Translations under genes and position numbers: made by a program
Assembly: GCA_963661055.1 (NCBI GenBank)
Contig: CAVLAC010000016.1
Location: 1-24,901, forward strand
Source of the DNA: UBA1067 sp963661055
GTDB lineage: Bacteria > Verrucomicrobiota > Kiritimatiellia > RFP12 > UBA1067
Direction of reading: 5' to 3'
DNA length: 24,901 nucleotides
In this document: in pieces, positions 15,823 through 24,564 of the stretch
Position numbering within the stretch: the first letter of the stretch is position 1
Layout: each line of letters starts with the position of its first letter
Notes under the pieces: model-generated
Seen by the model: only the letters and a program-made list of their open reading frames with translations
Databases searched by the model: none
What the model was told of the DNA's origin: nothing

Positions 15823-16666
15823 TCTCGTCCTCTATTTTGACATTTCCAGGGAACAAGATGGTTTGCCCTACCCTAATAAGGTTAATATCTACCCTTGGGT
15901 TGCAAGCCACAAAATCAGGAATCCTAAACTTGTATTTTACCGACAATGTACTAACAGTATCTCCGTCCTTAACAACATAAGGTGTCGACAGAACGAAACT
16001 TGAGACGCTTTCTTCTAAGGGCAATCGCTTCTCTTGAGCAACAACCGTCTCCGCTCGCTCTATTGCCCCGACTTGATTTGTTACCCATACGACATTCTCA
16101 ATCGTATTTGTCAGAACAACTTGTGAAGGCACCTCAACAACTTTCTCCACAATATTTGTAACAACTCTATCAACAAACTCTACTCGTACTCTGTCAACAA
16201 AGTTGGTTATATATTGCTTCTCTATCTTCGTCTCTACGCGTTCAATGACATTTGTAAACACCTGACCATCAGCAGAATCTTTAGGTAGATTGGCATTAGA
16301 ATGCCTGAGCAACATATATGAAGAAATTAGTAACCCTATTAAAACAACCCCTATTATTAAAATATGGCGGCACGCTTTTGCCCCCGAAAGACACCCGAAA
16401 GCCCAAGAACCAACTTTAGACGATTTCTTAAAAGCATCAAGTGCCCTTACGGCGGGCTCAAAATCAGGAGACATCTTATGGATATGCTCCCAAATCTGCC
16501 GCGCCTCATCAACCGCGCCTTGTTCAAAACGAAGACGCGCAAAAAGGTCTGCGCCTGAGGGCGTATTAAGCACCTCAGGTGCACTTTTAAGCATCTTCTC
16601 TACGGCCTCATATTGCCCTTGCGAAAGCAAGGCATAGGCACGAAGAATTATAGCTTCATTTGTCAT
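15812..16666 (-). CDS. Single-pass membrane protein: TPR-like N terminus, C-terminal LysM
   Basis: The 284-residue protein begins with helical TPR-like repeats (1-75), then a basic segment (KACRH) and one membrane helix (about 101-119). Next comes a Val/Glu/Asn-rich stalk with repeated VTN.VE and DRV motifs (about 138-200), and finally a LysM domain (about 229-273: YVVKDGDTVSTLSVKYK ... VGQTILFP). LysM binds the glycan chains of peptidoglycan. The positive-inside rule puts the TPR part in the cytoplasm and LysM in the periplasm. It overlaps the Hsp70 gene by four bases (ATGA). It may tie the cytoplasmic chaperone apparatus to the cell wall, or sense wall damage; this is inference. Confidence 0.78.
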   Translation of the reverse strand: MTNEAIILRAYALLSQGQYEAVEKMLKSAPEVLNTPSGADLFARLRFEQGAVDEARQIWEHIHKMSPDFEPAVRALDAFKKSSKVGSWAFGCLSGAKACRHILIIGVVLIGLLISSYMLLRHSNANLPKDSADGQVFTNVIERVETKIEKQYITNFVDRVRVEFVDRVVTNIVEKVVEVPSQVVLTNTIENVVWVTNQVGAIERAETVVAQEKRLPLEESVSSFVLSTPYVVKDGDTVSTLSVKYKFRIPDFVACNPRVDINLIRVGQTILFPGNVKIEDENGD

Positions 16667-19152
16667 ATCGTAATACCCGAACCATGTCCACGGTTTACTT
16701 CTTCAACAACATCCCGCGGTGCGAGCGCCAAAAGACGCATAACACAGCGGCGAAGAGTTTCCTTATCTTTCATTTCCATAGCGCGAGCACCCTGATCAAA
16801 AAGCCGCGTTACTTCTTGCGATGAAGGCAACCTCTCGCGAGTTGAATAGAGGAATGAGAGAAATCCAGCCAAAAAATCAAAGCTATTGATATGTACATCG
16901 CGCCAAAGCTCAAAAACTTCCTCTTGGAAGCGTTCTAGCGCGGCGATGTCCTTGCTTGCTTCAATCTCAGTGAGCCGCGATTTCATAGCCTTCAATTCCT
17001 CGCGCTGAGTAGCACTCATCTCCGAAGCACGCCTTTCAGTCTCACTAATCCTATTCTTGATATCTTTAACCTTTTCAGGGAATTTAGCGCCTTCTTCAAG
17101 GTTGTCTAGCAAAACACGCACTTCAATAATGCGCATCTCAATTTGTTTTGCACCCTCAACAGTGTCCGCCGAGCTCCAACGAGAATCAATGTCAGAGAGC
17201 AATCCCTTGATTCTTGTCTCGTTTTCAGACCCTTCGGCGTGTGCACGCTTTACAATATCCCGCACACGAGACTTTTCCTTGCCAAACTCCGCTTTCAAAT
17301 CGCTCACGCTTGTCTTTGCCCTGCGATCATATTCGAGTTTCGTAGAGAACGCCTCATCAAGGAGTGGAACATACGCCTCAATCTTAATTGAACCAGGCTC
17401 TTTCGCCGAAAGCGTAATTTCAATTTCACTGCCAAGTGGCAAATCGCGATGCAAATTGTCTGAGGTCAAAACCAAATCACCAAGATGAAGGTTATGATCG
17501 CCAAGACGCCCCGCATTGCCACCAATTGCCTCAAGAACAGGGATAACTATCTTCCCTGGCTGATTCTTCTGTAATTCAACAGTAGTCGTAAACTTACGAT
17601 TTGTCTTCTTAAACGGATAGGCAGTCCCCTTCGGCACCAAGATTTCTACCTCATTATTTGCTTTCTCTACCGAAATGTCACTACAAGTAATTTGCGCTTT
17701 TATACTTACGCCAATTGTGTAAGGTATCTCAGCAGTGTCCACATTTAACTTTGTGCCCGTTGAGTCAACGAGAACAATATCAAAGACATTCTGACTTCCA
17801 GCTTCTGCACGAAGACGCAGATGGAACTTGCCCTCAGAATTCAAATGTATTTTACCACTTGACCAATGTGTGACGCGATTTACAAATTCAATCGCGCACC
17901 CAGCAATTGACTTCCCCTCAGGAGGTGTCACTTCACCAACCACAGAAGGATCATCATCTGGACCAATAGGCTGATAGTTTAGCGTAATCTTATAAGTTCC
18001 CGCCGCGACTTGTTCGCCCCCACTTCGTGCAGACTTGTCCAAACGCTGTGTACCTGCAAATACGGCCGCGCCTTGGGCGACAACCGTTAACGGATCTACA
18101 CTATGGTCAAGCGGGATTCCCAATTTGTCCGAGAGAATGTCGCGGAAATAGGGTGCTAAAGTAGGTCCTCCAACAAGAATTGTCTTCTCAATCATGCTCG
18201 GTTGCAAGTTCTTCTCAGCAAGCACCGCGATGCACTTCTCAACAGCGCGTTCAATCAAAGGCTCGGCTATCCCCGCTAATTGGTCTTGTGTCAACTTAAA
18301 ACCATCAAGTTCTACATCATTGCCATCTGCATCCTGGAAGACACATCCGTCAATAAAGGTTTCTTTCTCACGCGACAAACCAATCTTGGCGACCTCAACA
18401 GCACGCTTAATCTTTGCGAAGGCACTACGCCATTCTACATTCCCGCGCTTAAAACCAGGGAGATTATAAGAACCCCTAATGTTAGGGATGATGATATTCT
18501 CAATAATACCCCAGTCAATATCTGCACCACCAAGGAAAGTGTCTCCGCCGTGATTGACGACCTGGATATCACCATCCTCAGCCTTCATAACTGCGGCATC
18601 AAAAGTACCGCCGCCAAAATCAAAGACAAGCCAGAAAGAACGCTTGGTAGTATTCGCCTGAAACCCATATGCAAGCGACGCGGCAACAGGCTCCTGCAAA
18701 AGCGGACATTGTGTAAAGCCAGCAAGTTCCGCCGCCCTCTTCGTTGCCACACATTGTCCCTGTGCAAATGCCGCAGGAATTGTAATCACCGCAGCTTTAA
18801 TATCCTCATCAAGCCGCTGCTGCACATTCCCCTTCAAACTCTTAAGAATTTCAGCCGAGAGTTCTTCTGGAGACTTCTTTAGCCTCGCAGACTTAAATGT
18901 ATAAACCGAGTCTCCTCCCATTCGACGCTTAAACTCAATATAAGCGTCTTCTGCGGATCGATCATCCTCCAATTTCGCTTTCGCACGAGAACCGACAATA
19001 ACATTCCCATTCTTGCCAATATAAACAGCCGAAGGGGTTATGTCAGTATCAAGATTACTCTTAATCACTTCTGCTTTCACACCTTTTAGCACGGCAATTG
19101 CACTATTTGTAGTGCCAAGGTCAATACCAAAGTCTATTGTTGAACGACTCAT
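16663..19152 (-). CDS. Hsp70-family (DnaK-like) chaperone with an inserted beta domain
   Basis: The 829-residue protein has a complete Hsp70 ATPase domain (about 5-370): DFGIDLGTTNSA, FDFGGGTFDAAVM (about 178-188) and ILVGGPTLAP (about 325-334). A beta-rich segment (about 385-470, including GKIHLNSEGKFHLRLRAEA) not found in DnaK precedes the substrate-binding beta domain (about 475-610; IPYTIGVSI, LVPKGTAYPFKK). A long, charged helical tail follows (about 615-829) in place of the DnaK lid. The start at 19152 is preferred: AAGGAG lies six bases upstream, whereas the ATG at 19203 would lie inside the previous gene. Its neighbours are a GrpE-like protein and J-like proteins, so it has a dedicated co-chaperone set. 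Housekeeping DnaK is usually near 640 residues, so this is probably a specialised paralogue. Confidence 0.9.
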   Translation of the reverse strand: MSRSTIDFGIDLGTTNSAIAVLKGVKAEVIKSNLDTDITPSAVYIGKNGNVIVGSRAKAKLEDDRSAEDAYIEFKRRMGGDSVYTFKSARLKKSPEELSAEILKSLKGNVQQRLDEDIKAAVITIPAAFAQGQCVATKRAAELAGFTQCPLLQEPVAASLAYGFQANTTKRSFWLVFDFGGGTFDAAVMKAEDGDIQVVNHGGDTFLGGADIDWGIIENIIIPNIRGSYNLPGFKRGNVEWRSAFAKIKRAVEVAKIGLSREKETFIDGCVFQDADGNDVELDGFKLTQDQLAGIAEPLIERAVEKCIAVLAEKNLQPSMIEKTILVGGPTLAPYFRDILSDKLGIPLDHSVDPLTVVAQGAAVFAGTQRLDKSARSGGEQVAAGTYKITLNYQPIGPDDDPSVVGEVTPPEGKSIAGCAIEFVNRVTHWSSGKIHLNSEGKFHLRLRAEAGSQNVFDIVLVDSTGTKLNVDTAEIPYTIGVSIKAQITCSDISVEKANNEVEILVPKGTAYPFKKTNRKFTTTVELQKNQPGKIVIPVLEAIGGNAGRLGDHNLHLGDLVLTSDNLHRDLPLGSEIEITLSAKEPGSIKIEAYVPLLDEAFSTKLEYDRRAKTSVSDLKAEFGKEKSRVRDIVKRAHAEGSENETRIKGLLSDIDSRWSSADTVEGAKQIEMRIIEVRVLLDNLEEGAKFPEKVKDIKNRISETERRASEMSATQREELKAMKSRLTEIEASKDIAALERFQEEVFELWRDVHINSFDFLAGFLSFLYSTRERLPSSQEVTRLFDQGARAMEMKDKETLRRCVMRLLALAPRDVVEEVNRGHGSGITI

Positions 19153-19171
19153 ATTTTTCTCCTTGTTTCTT

Positions 19172-19203
19172 ATTATAAAATTAGTTCTGCTTGGCTTTGC
19201 CAA
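19172..19203 (-). promoter_or_regulatory. Possible internal promoter for the Hsp70-LysM-ClpN part
   Basis: TATAAT (19177-19172) lies 20 bp behind TTGGCA (19203-19198), shortly before the Hsp70 ribosome site. The spacer is long, so it is at best a weak promoter that would allow the chaperone genes some expression independent of the upstream promoter. Confidence 0.3.
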
Positions 19204-19720
19204 CGACTACCTCCGCTTGTTGCAAAAGGCGCGGCTTACCATTCTTATCTGTCCAACGGACAGTTGGTGTTAGCGTTTCAATGTACTCATCTCGCGACAA
19301 GTCTTGCCGATCTTCAAAGGTAATGACTTTAACAGCGTCACCTTCATCATAAGGTTTTCCTGTATAGTCTCCTTTTACTTGTACATGAGCATCTTCAAGA
19401 GCGCCATCAAGAGACTCAAGATACTTAGCAAGTTTCGAAATATTCCGCTCACTAAGTTCCTCTTTGGGCTCTCCTGACTCGGTATCAATAATTAGATTCC
19501 GCATACGCCACACAGTTGTTGCGAATGTCTTATAAAGCTTAGTCAGTTCTTTCTCCTCTGGAGACAATGGCGGCTCTGTCGATTTTATCTCCTTTGAGAT
19601 TATATCCACTGGAACGCTTTCTATGTCAAAAGCGAGCCCCAAACGCGGATCTCGAGCCAAAAGGGCTTTGGCTTCAGTTCGAACCGCTTTTCGCAGTTTC
19701 TTATCTCGTTTTCCACTCAT
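19181..19720 (-). CDS. GrpE-like putative nucleotide exchange factor
   Basis: The 179-residue protein is cytoplasmic with no membrane segment. Residues about 54-115 are helical and charged. They are followed by a compact beta region with GKPYDEGDAVKVITFEDR (about 121-138), YIETLTPTVRW and the closing LLQQAEVVVGK. This order, and the G.PYD.G..V and final AEVVVG strand, resemble the GrpE head domain, which opens the Hsp70 nucleotide cleft. The position directly before Hsp70 supports that role. Similarity is by eye and modest, so an unrelated Hsp70 partner remains possible. AAGGA precedes the ATG, and the gene starts 21 bp after the second J-like gene. Confidence 0.55.
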   Translation of the reverse strand: MSGKRDKKLRKAVRTEAKALLARDPRLGLAFDIESVPVDIISKEIKSTEPPLSPEEKELTKLYKTFATTVWRMRNLIIDTESGEPKEELSERNISKLAKYLESLDGALEDAHVQVKGDYTGKPYDEGDAVKVITFEDRQDLSRDEYIETLTPTVRWTDKNGKPRLLQQAEVVVGKAKQN

Positions 19721-19741
19721 ACTTATGTTCCTTTCAAATAA

Positions 19742-21313
19742 TCAATTAGTGGGAGGTTTCTCACCAAACTTCCATCCCTCATCGCGCAATTCTTTTATAG
19801 GAGGATATTCCTTACACCGTGCAACAAAGCGACCGCAACTCTTTATGCCCACAATAATACGAGAAGCGAGACCAGTAGCAATCAACCCGATAACAAGAGT
19901 GACAAACCCATATGCTATAGACTTATTACAAATGCCGAAGATAATGGTGAGAGCAACTACAACAAACAACATCCCAGCAGGCACTCTGTCAAGCCGCTCG
20001 TCATCTTCCTCTTTCTCCTTCATGCATTTTCTACATACGGGAACATCAAATTTTCCATGCCGCCATTTAATTACTCCCCATTCATGTCTGACATCGCCAT
20101 ACATATTCAGAGTATATTTCGCATCGGCTTTATCTTTTCCGCAAACCCAACATATATTTTGTAATTTAGCATCCTCTATGTTTTTCTTTGCGACTTCTAT
20201 ATTAGACTCAAGAAGTTTCTTGCTTTCAGGCGTACACGCCAACTTCAACAAATCTTGAAGCGGTTTTAGACAACTCTCCCAATCTACTGTTTTATTGCCA
20301 TATTGCACGAGATAATGATTGCAAGCTTTCACAATCTGCGTAAATAAATCCGTTCTTATTCGTTCGTCATCTTTCAAAATAGCGGAAACAATGCGCAAAA
20401 TCTCCTTCGTTTCTTCCAGAAATCTCTTCGCACATTCCAACCCCTGCGAGGGATCCGCTTTTACTTTCTCATCAAATCCTTTAATAAGTAAGCTAACTCT
20501 TTGCTCCATAGGCGCAAAAATGATGTTCATATTCTCTTGGACATCATCTAGCCCTCTCATCGTACGCGACATATAATCAACATGCCGCTTCGCATCGTCA
20601 AAACACTCCTTTTTCGCATACTGCGTGGCTAATTGCGCATTAATATTATCAAATGCCACTGGGAACTCTGCCCGAAATCGTCTAATAAACCTTCCTGTAA
20701 GTCGCGGATCGTCAAACTCTCGCATGCGCGTCTCAAAAATTTCCCAGAACTCGTCATTATCAGCAAGTTCTTCCCAACAAGAGAACGATTTATCCCAATA
20801 AGCTTGAATCTTCGGACGAAACTCATCTGGAATATAACCGTCATTTGCATTTAACGCCTGCTGCTCAGCGTCAATTGCATAAAACTGATAAGCGACGGCG
20901 AGGTTGTGTTGCGCAATAATACGCTTTTTACCAAAACCAAGCGCTACTTGTTCCCAAATATCAAGTGCCGCGCCTCGTCGTCCCCTTGCAATTTCGTCAA
21001 GTGCGGTATCGTTGTCATCTAGCGGCCACATCCAAAAGAACTCTGAGATAATACGACGTTCAGGATCTTCTAGGCGATTAAACGCTTCCTCTATCTCCTC
21101 CTGCGTAGGAATCGGACGATTCCCCATAAGACACTTAAACTCGCTTTCCCAAGCATCCCTTCCGAGTGTCTTCGCGGACTCAAAATCCTCACGCCTACGG
21201 CGAATCTGACGCGGCGTTGCTGTCGTGCGCAAACCTAGCAAATGAAAAGCATTGTCATTGTACACATTCTCTGTGCACATCTTCATCAAACAGCTCTTCT
21301 CATTACCTATCAC
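19742..21313 (-). CDS. J-like/helical-repeat/zinc-ribbon membrane protein, copy 2
   Basis: The 523-residue protein (GTG start at 21313) begins with a J-domain-like segment: NAFHLLGLRTTATPRQIRRR and later EEAFNRLEDPERR with FFWMW. The HPD triad that triggers Hsp70 ATPase is absent. A long helical-repeat region follows (about 110-385). Then come a zinc ribbon with Cys pairs CWVC (388/391) and CRKC (427/430), two membrane helices (about 445-462 and 466-488), and a cytoplasmic tail with GWKFGEKP. GTG is chosen because AGGGAG lies eight bases before it; ATG at 21286 is an alternative. It is a clear paralogue of the preceding gene (shared EFDDPRLT, NINAQLA, YGNKT, LACTPE). Probably a membrane-bound Hsp70 recruiter; this is inference. 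Confidence 0.75.
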   Translation of the reverse strand: MIGNEKSCLMKMCTENVYNDNAFHLLGLRTTATPRQIRRRREDFESAKTLGRDAWESEFKCLMGNRPIPTQEEIEEAFNRLEDPERRIISEFFWMWPLDDNDTALDEIARGRRGAALDIWEQVALGFGKKRIIAQHNLAVAYQFYAIDAEQQALNANDGYIPDEFRPKIQAYWDKSFSCWEELADNDEFWEIFETRMREFDDPRLTGRFIRRFRAEFPVAFDNINAQLATQYAKKECFDDAKRHVDYMSRTMRGLDDVQENMNIIFAPMEQRVSLLIKGFDEKVKADPSQGLECAKRFLEETKEILRIVSAILKDDERIRTDLFTQIVKACNHYLVQYGNKTVDWESCLKPLQDLLKLACTPESKKLLESNIEVAKKNIEDAKLQNICWVCGKDKADAKYTLNMYGDVRHEWGVIKWRHGKFDVPVCRKCMKEKEEDDERLDRVPAGMLFVVVALTIIFGICNKSIAYGFVTLVIGLIATGLASRIIVGIKSCGRFVARCKEYPPIKELRDEGWKFGEKPPTN

Positions 21314-21349
21314 TTTTAACACTCCCTATTCATATTGCCTACTCTAAGT

Positions 21350-22891
21350 TCAGAATCCATTCCTCAAAAGCGCACACCCTGCAAGTGTAATAAGAATTCC
21401 CATTACCACAATCGGAACTAAACATCCGACTGCCTGTTTTGGCAGAGCTCCTATTTCGCCAGGCAATCCCCACACTTTTCTCATACTACGTTGCGAGGGC
21501 TTTTCGCCAATATGATAACCCTTCTTAAGTGCGCCAGCAAGTTGCTTACTTGCAAGAAGTTGCTCGTCGGTCAGTGGCTTACATTTATCGCAACACGGAA
21601 CACCAATCTCTATTGTGGAATAGGAAACACACCCAAAAGACTTATAATTCCTCTGCACATCCCCATAGAGTTTTACTGGTTGCTTGTGGATGCGAACAAC
21701 ACCTCCCCAAAATCGTTTCTGCCCATCCTTCTTTCCACATACAGTACAAATACTATCCTCTATTTGTGAATCAAGATTCTGCTGTATAGCTTGCTGATTA
21801 GATTCTGCTCGCTTATGCAGTTCAGGTGTACACGCTAAAGGCAATAGCCTCTTGTTTAACTTAAGGCACACATACCAATTCTCTGTCTTATTCCCATATG
21901 CGACAAGAATGGCATTGCAGGCTTCAAATATATCTGAAAGAATTCGTAATCTACAGCTGTTTTCCGCGTCAAAAAAGCATTCTGCCGCACGAACAACATT
22001 AGAAGATGCACCTAAAATCTCTTCCACGCATGCCGCTCCCTGCGCTGGATCTTCCTTAACTTTCTTCTGACATCCGTGGATAATGTTTTCGATATGCTTC
22101 TCTTGTGACTGCAATGAAGTCTCAAGAACCTGCACTTTCTCATCACTTGTACAGAGCGTATACATATACCCTACAAGTCTTTGCGCGTCACTTACGCTTC
22201 CTTGTTGAATATATAATAATGCCAATTGTGCATTTATATTACTAAGCGCAAGAATCAATTCTTGCCGAATGCGATAAATAAAGCCACTCGTCAAACGCGG
22301 GTCGTCAAATTCTCGCATTCGTCCTTCATATAAACCCCAAAAATCATCATTATCAACTAACTCTTTCCAATAAGAAAGGCTCTTCTGCCAATACTCTTCT
22401 ACTAATCCTTTATTTAGAGGACGGACTTTGCCCTCTATTATTGACAGCTCCTCTTCAATTGCCAAAGCATGATACACAACGGCAAGATTATGTAACGCAA
22501 TTACTCGATTTCTCTCGTATGATTGTGCAAGTGACTGCCATAGTTCTAACGCCTTATCGCGGTGTCCCGACAAGAACGCTTCCATTGCGGCAGGATGATC
22601 TTCTATAGCCCAAACCCAAAACAATTCGGCAATCATTCGATTGCGCGGATCTTCTATAGCAGTAACAGCATCAGCTACTTGCTGATAAGTAGGCGTATTT
22701 AATCGCCCAAGCCAATGCGGAAATTCTCGCTCCCAACTCTCTGCTCCAAGTTCTTTTGCCGAATCAAAATCTTCTTTGCGCCGCCTTATGGCTTTTGTCG
22801 ACGCATCAGTTGGCAATCCAAGCATATGGAAAGCGTTCGTACGATAAACACCCTCATTACATATTTGAGATAATATAGAAGAGCTTACCAT
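21350..22891 (-). CDS. J-like/helical-repeat/zinc-ribbon membrane protein, copy 1
   Basis: The 513-residue protein has the same layout as its neighbour. A J-like N terminus (NAFHMLGLPTDASTKAIRRR, then AIEDPRNRMIAELFW) lacks HPD, and a helical repeat region runs about 100-375. A zinc ribbon has Cys 382/385 (CTVC) and Cys 434/437 (CDKC). A loop contains GYHIGEKP (about 458-465), and one C-terminal membrane helix spans about 489-508. In this copy the GEKP element precedes the membrane helix, whereas in the other it follows two helices; both placements keep it cytoplasmic. The ATG lies within the last codons of the upstream gene (7-bp overlap) and has no strong ribosome site, so translation is probably coupled. 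The function is not known for any relative I recognise. Confidence 0.75.
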   Translation of the reverse strand: MVSSSILSQICNEGVYRTNAFHMLGLPTDASTKAIRRRKEDFDSAKELGAESWEREFPHWLGRLNTPTYQQVADAVTAIEDPRNRMIAELFWVWAIEDHPAAMEAFLSGHRDKALELWQSLAQSYERNRVIALHNLAVVYHALAIEEELSIIEGKVRPLNKGLVEEYWQKSLSYWKELVDNDDFWGLYEGRMREFDDPRLTSGFIYRIRQELILALSNINAQLALLYIQQGSVSDAQRLVGYMYTLCTSDEKVQVLETSLQSQEKHIENIIHGCQKKVKEDPAQGAACVEEILGASSNVVRAAECFFDAENSCRLRILSDIFEACNAILVAYGNKTENWYVCLKLNKRLLPLACTPELHKRAESNQQAIQQNLDSQIEDSICTVCGKKDGQKRFWGGVVRIHKQPVKLYGDVQRNYKSFGCVSYSTIEIGVPCCDKCKPLTDEQLLASKQLAGALKKGYHIGEKPSQRSMRKVWGLPGEIGALPKQAVGCLVPIVVMGILITLAGCALLRNGF

Positions 22892-23415
22892 AGTACCACA
22901 TTATTTGTAAGAGCATAAATAAGAGTTACAAAGAATAAAACAACACCCGTAACAATAAGCACCGTTGCCACATCCCAAATCAAACAGCAAATTCCAATTA
23001 TAGTTAACAATATTCCAATGCAAACGCTCCAGAGTTTAAGTTTCTCACGATTTTCTTTTTTACGTTCATCCAGAATAATTTTGCTCTCATGTTCAATGCA
23101 TGCGCGCTCCTCTGGCGTTGCTTCTATTACTTTACAAATAATATCAACGCCTCCTATGCCAGTCAGGCAGTCATCGCAAAAACAAACCCGCAAACCCTTG
23201 CACTGATATGAATGAAATGATTTGGCAGGTTTAAGAACATAGCCCTTGCTTAAATATTCTATTTGTAGTCTGTCTGGGATGCGTCCGACTAACGCCCCGC
23301 AAATTGAACAGTAAGAAGGCTCTTCATCTTGCTCCTTTTTCATTGCCATATCGAAGAAATCGAATAAATCTGTCTCCTTAGGCTTATCTGTTCCTTTAGG
23401 TTTTACAGTCGCCAT
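22885..23415 (-). CDS. Small zinc-ribbon protein with two C-terminal membrane helices
   Basis: I do not recognise this 176-residue protein. It has a polar N terminus, two Cys pairs that could bind zinc (CSIC at 36/39; CDDC at 80/83), a charged helix (about 100-127) and two closely spaced membrane helices (about 128-147 and 149-169). The ribbon should be cytoplasmic. GGAGGAGGA lies directly before the ATG, nine bases after the kinase stop. It shares the ribbon-plus-membrane plan with the two J-like proteins downstream, suggesting that all three meet at the membrane and may be kinase substrates; this is inference. Confidence 0.7.
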   Translation of the reverse strand: MATVKPKGTDKPKETDLFDFFDMAMKKEQDEEPSYCSICGALVGRIPDRLQIEYLSKGYVLKPAKSFHSYQCKGLRVCFCDDCLTGIGGVDIICKVIEATPEERACIEHESKIILDERKKENREKLKLWSVCIGILLTIIGICCLIWDVATVLIVTGVVLFFVTLIYALTNNVVLW

Positions 23416-23424
23416 TCCTCCTCC

Positions 23425-24519
23425 TCACATTGCGATTCCCATTCGCCACAAACGAACTTGGCTTTCATACTTAGACCGAAGCGATGGACACTGGTTAAAC
23501 GCTTCTTCCATTTTATCCGCTGCGATGCCTAATTGTCCCTCACGAGCAAATTGCCGCGCTATCTTTGCCATACGCCGCCCCTCCTCTTCATCAAGCACGC
23601 CAGCTTCACTAAGCATACTCTTCGTTGTCGAAGAACTGATAGAGACCTTACTATCCGTCTTCTCTTCAGGCTTCCATTTCTCTAGCCTTGCCAATAACTC
23701 GCCCGCATTCTCAAATCGCTTCGCTGGATCGAAATCAATGCACTTCATAACAATACGATCAAGCGTGGAGTTCACTTGCACATTCCAATCGCTCGGCTTA
23801 TCAGGAATCTTCCATTTCTTAATATCTTGCCCCCAACCAAGATCAGGGTCAACATGAAACGGAAGCTCATCCGTTAGAAGCAAATACATCGTCACACCAA
23901 GCGCAAATATATCTGCCGCAGGTGAATCACTATGCCGTCTACCCCTAAATACCTCTGGCGGCTTATAGGCTAGCGTACCAGCGGCTGTCGCAAGAAGAGT
24001 AAGCGGATTAACCTCCTTCGCAAGTCCAAAATCACTTAGTCGTGCACGCAGTCCGTCCGCTTCATATCCAACAAGTATATTCTGTGGCTTTATATCACGA
24101 TGAATAATCGGAGGGTTCGCATTATGCGCCACACACAAACCGCGGCAGACTTGTTTCATAAGTTCAATCGTGGTTTCAACTGGAACTCGTTTCGAACCAA
24201 AAGAATGCCAGAACTTATCCAATGTGCCACCTGGAATATATTCCATCGTGAAGAATCCACAAGTGCCAAGTTTTGTCTCCACTGTGTTAGCGTCAAAGAC
24301 ACGGACAATATTCGGATGCCCAATACGAGAAAGAAGGATGGCTTCACCAAGCATCCTAGTCACTTCATTGGCATCTGCACAAGTCTGCTTAAACACTTTC
24401 ATTGCTTGCCGTCCAAGAAACTTGTGATTAACACGGTACACCTCGGCAAACGCTCCCTCACCGAGGAAGCGCTCCACAACATAAGTGTCACGTATCTTTG
24501 TCTCTTCTTCTAGTAGCAT
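23425..24519 (-). CDS. Hanks-type Ser/Thr protein kinase, soluble
   Basis: The 364-residue protein has a complete kinase domain (about 12-285): glycine loop GEGAFAEV (20-27), Lys 41 in AMKVF, helix-C Glu in GEAILL, HRDIKPQN (140-147), DFG (163-165), the KPPE form of the APE motif (186-189) and the ADIFALGV motif. All catalytic residues are present, so it should be active. The tail has a Ser/Thr-rich linker (SISSSTTKS), a possible autophosphorylation site, and a helical region, but no membrane segment or sensor domain. The start is uncertain: ATG at 24519 is used here; TTG at 24540 would add seven residues but lies too close to its AAGG. First gene of the operon, behind a promoter with a 13-base C tract. 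Confidence 0.9.
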   Translation of the reverse strand: MLLEEETKIRDTYVVERFLGEGAFAEVYRVNHKFLGRQAMKVFKQTCADANEVTRMLGEAILLSRIGHPNIVRVFDANTVETKLGTCGFFTMEYIPGGTLDKFWHSFGSKRVPVETTIELMKQVCRGLCVAHNANPPIIHRDIKPQNILVGYEADGLRARLSDFGLAKEVNPLTLLATAAGTLAYKPPEVFRGRRHSDSPAADIFALGVTMYLLLTDELPFHVDPDLGWGQDIKKWKIPDKPSDWNVQVNSTLDRIVMKCIDFDPAKRFENAGELLARLEKWKPEEKTDSKVSISSSTTKSMLSEAGVLDEEEGRRMAKIARQFAREGQLGIAADKMEEAFNQCPSLRSKYESQVRLWRMGIAM

Positions 24520-24564
24520 CAATCCAATTTGTCCAAGCAATACCTTTTTTCTTAGCCTGACAAT

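Noticed and set aside
16663..19203. Upstream ATG at 19203 as the Hsp70 start
   Set aside because: It would add 17 residues inside the GrpE-like gene; the ATG at 19152 has AAGGAG at ideal spacing and gives a normal Hsp70 N terminus.
23290..23304. A CTAACGCCCC half-site resembling the REP core, in the zinc-ribbon protein gene
   Set aside because: Only one arm is present, so no stem can form; probably chance.
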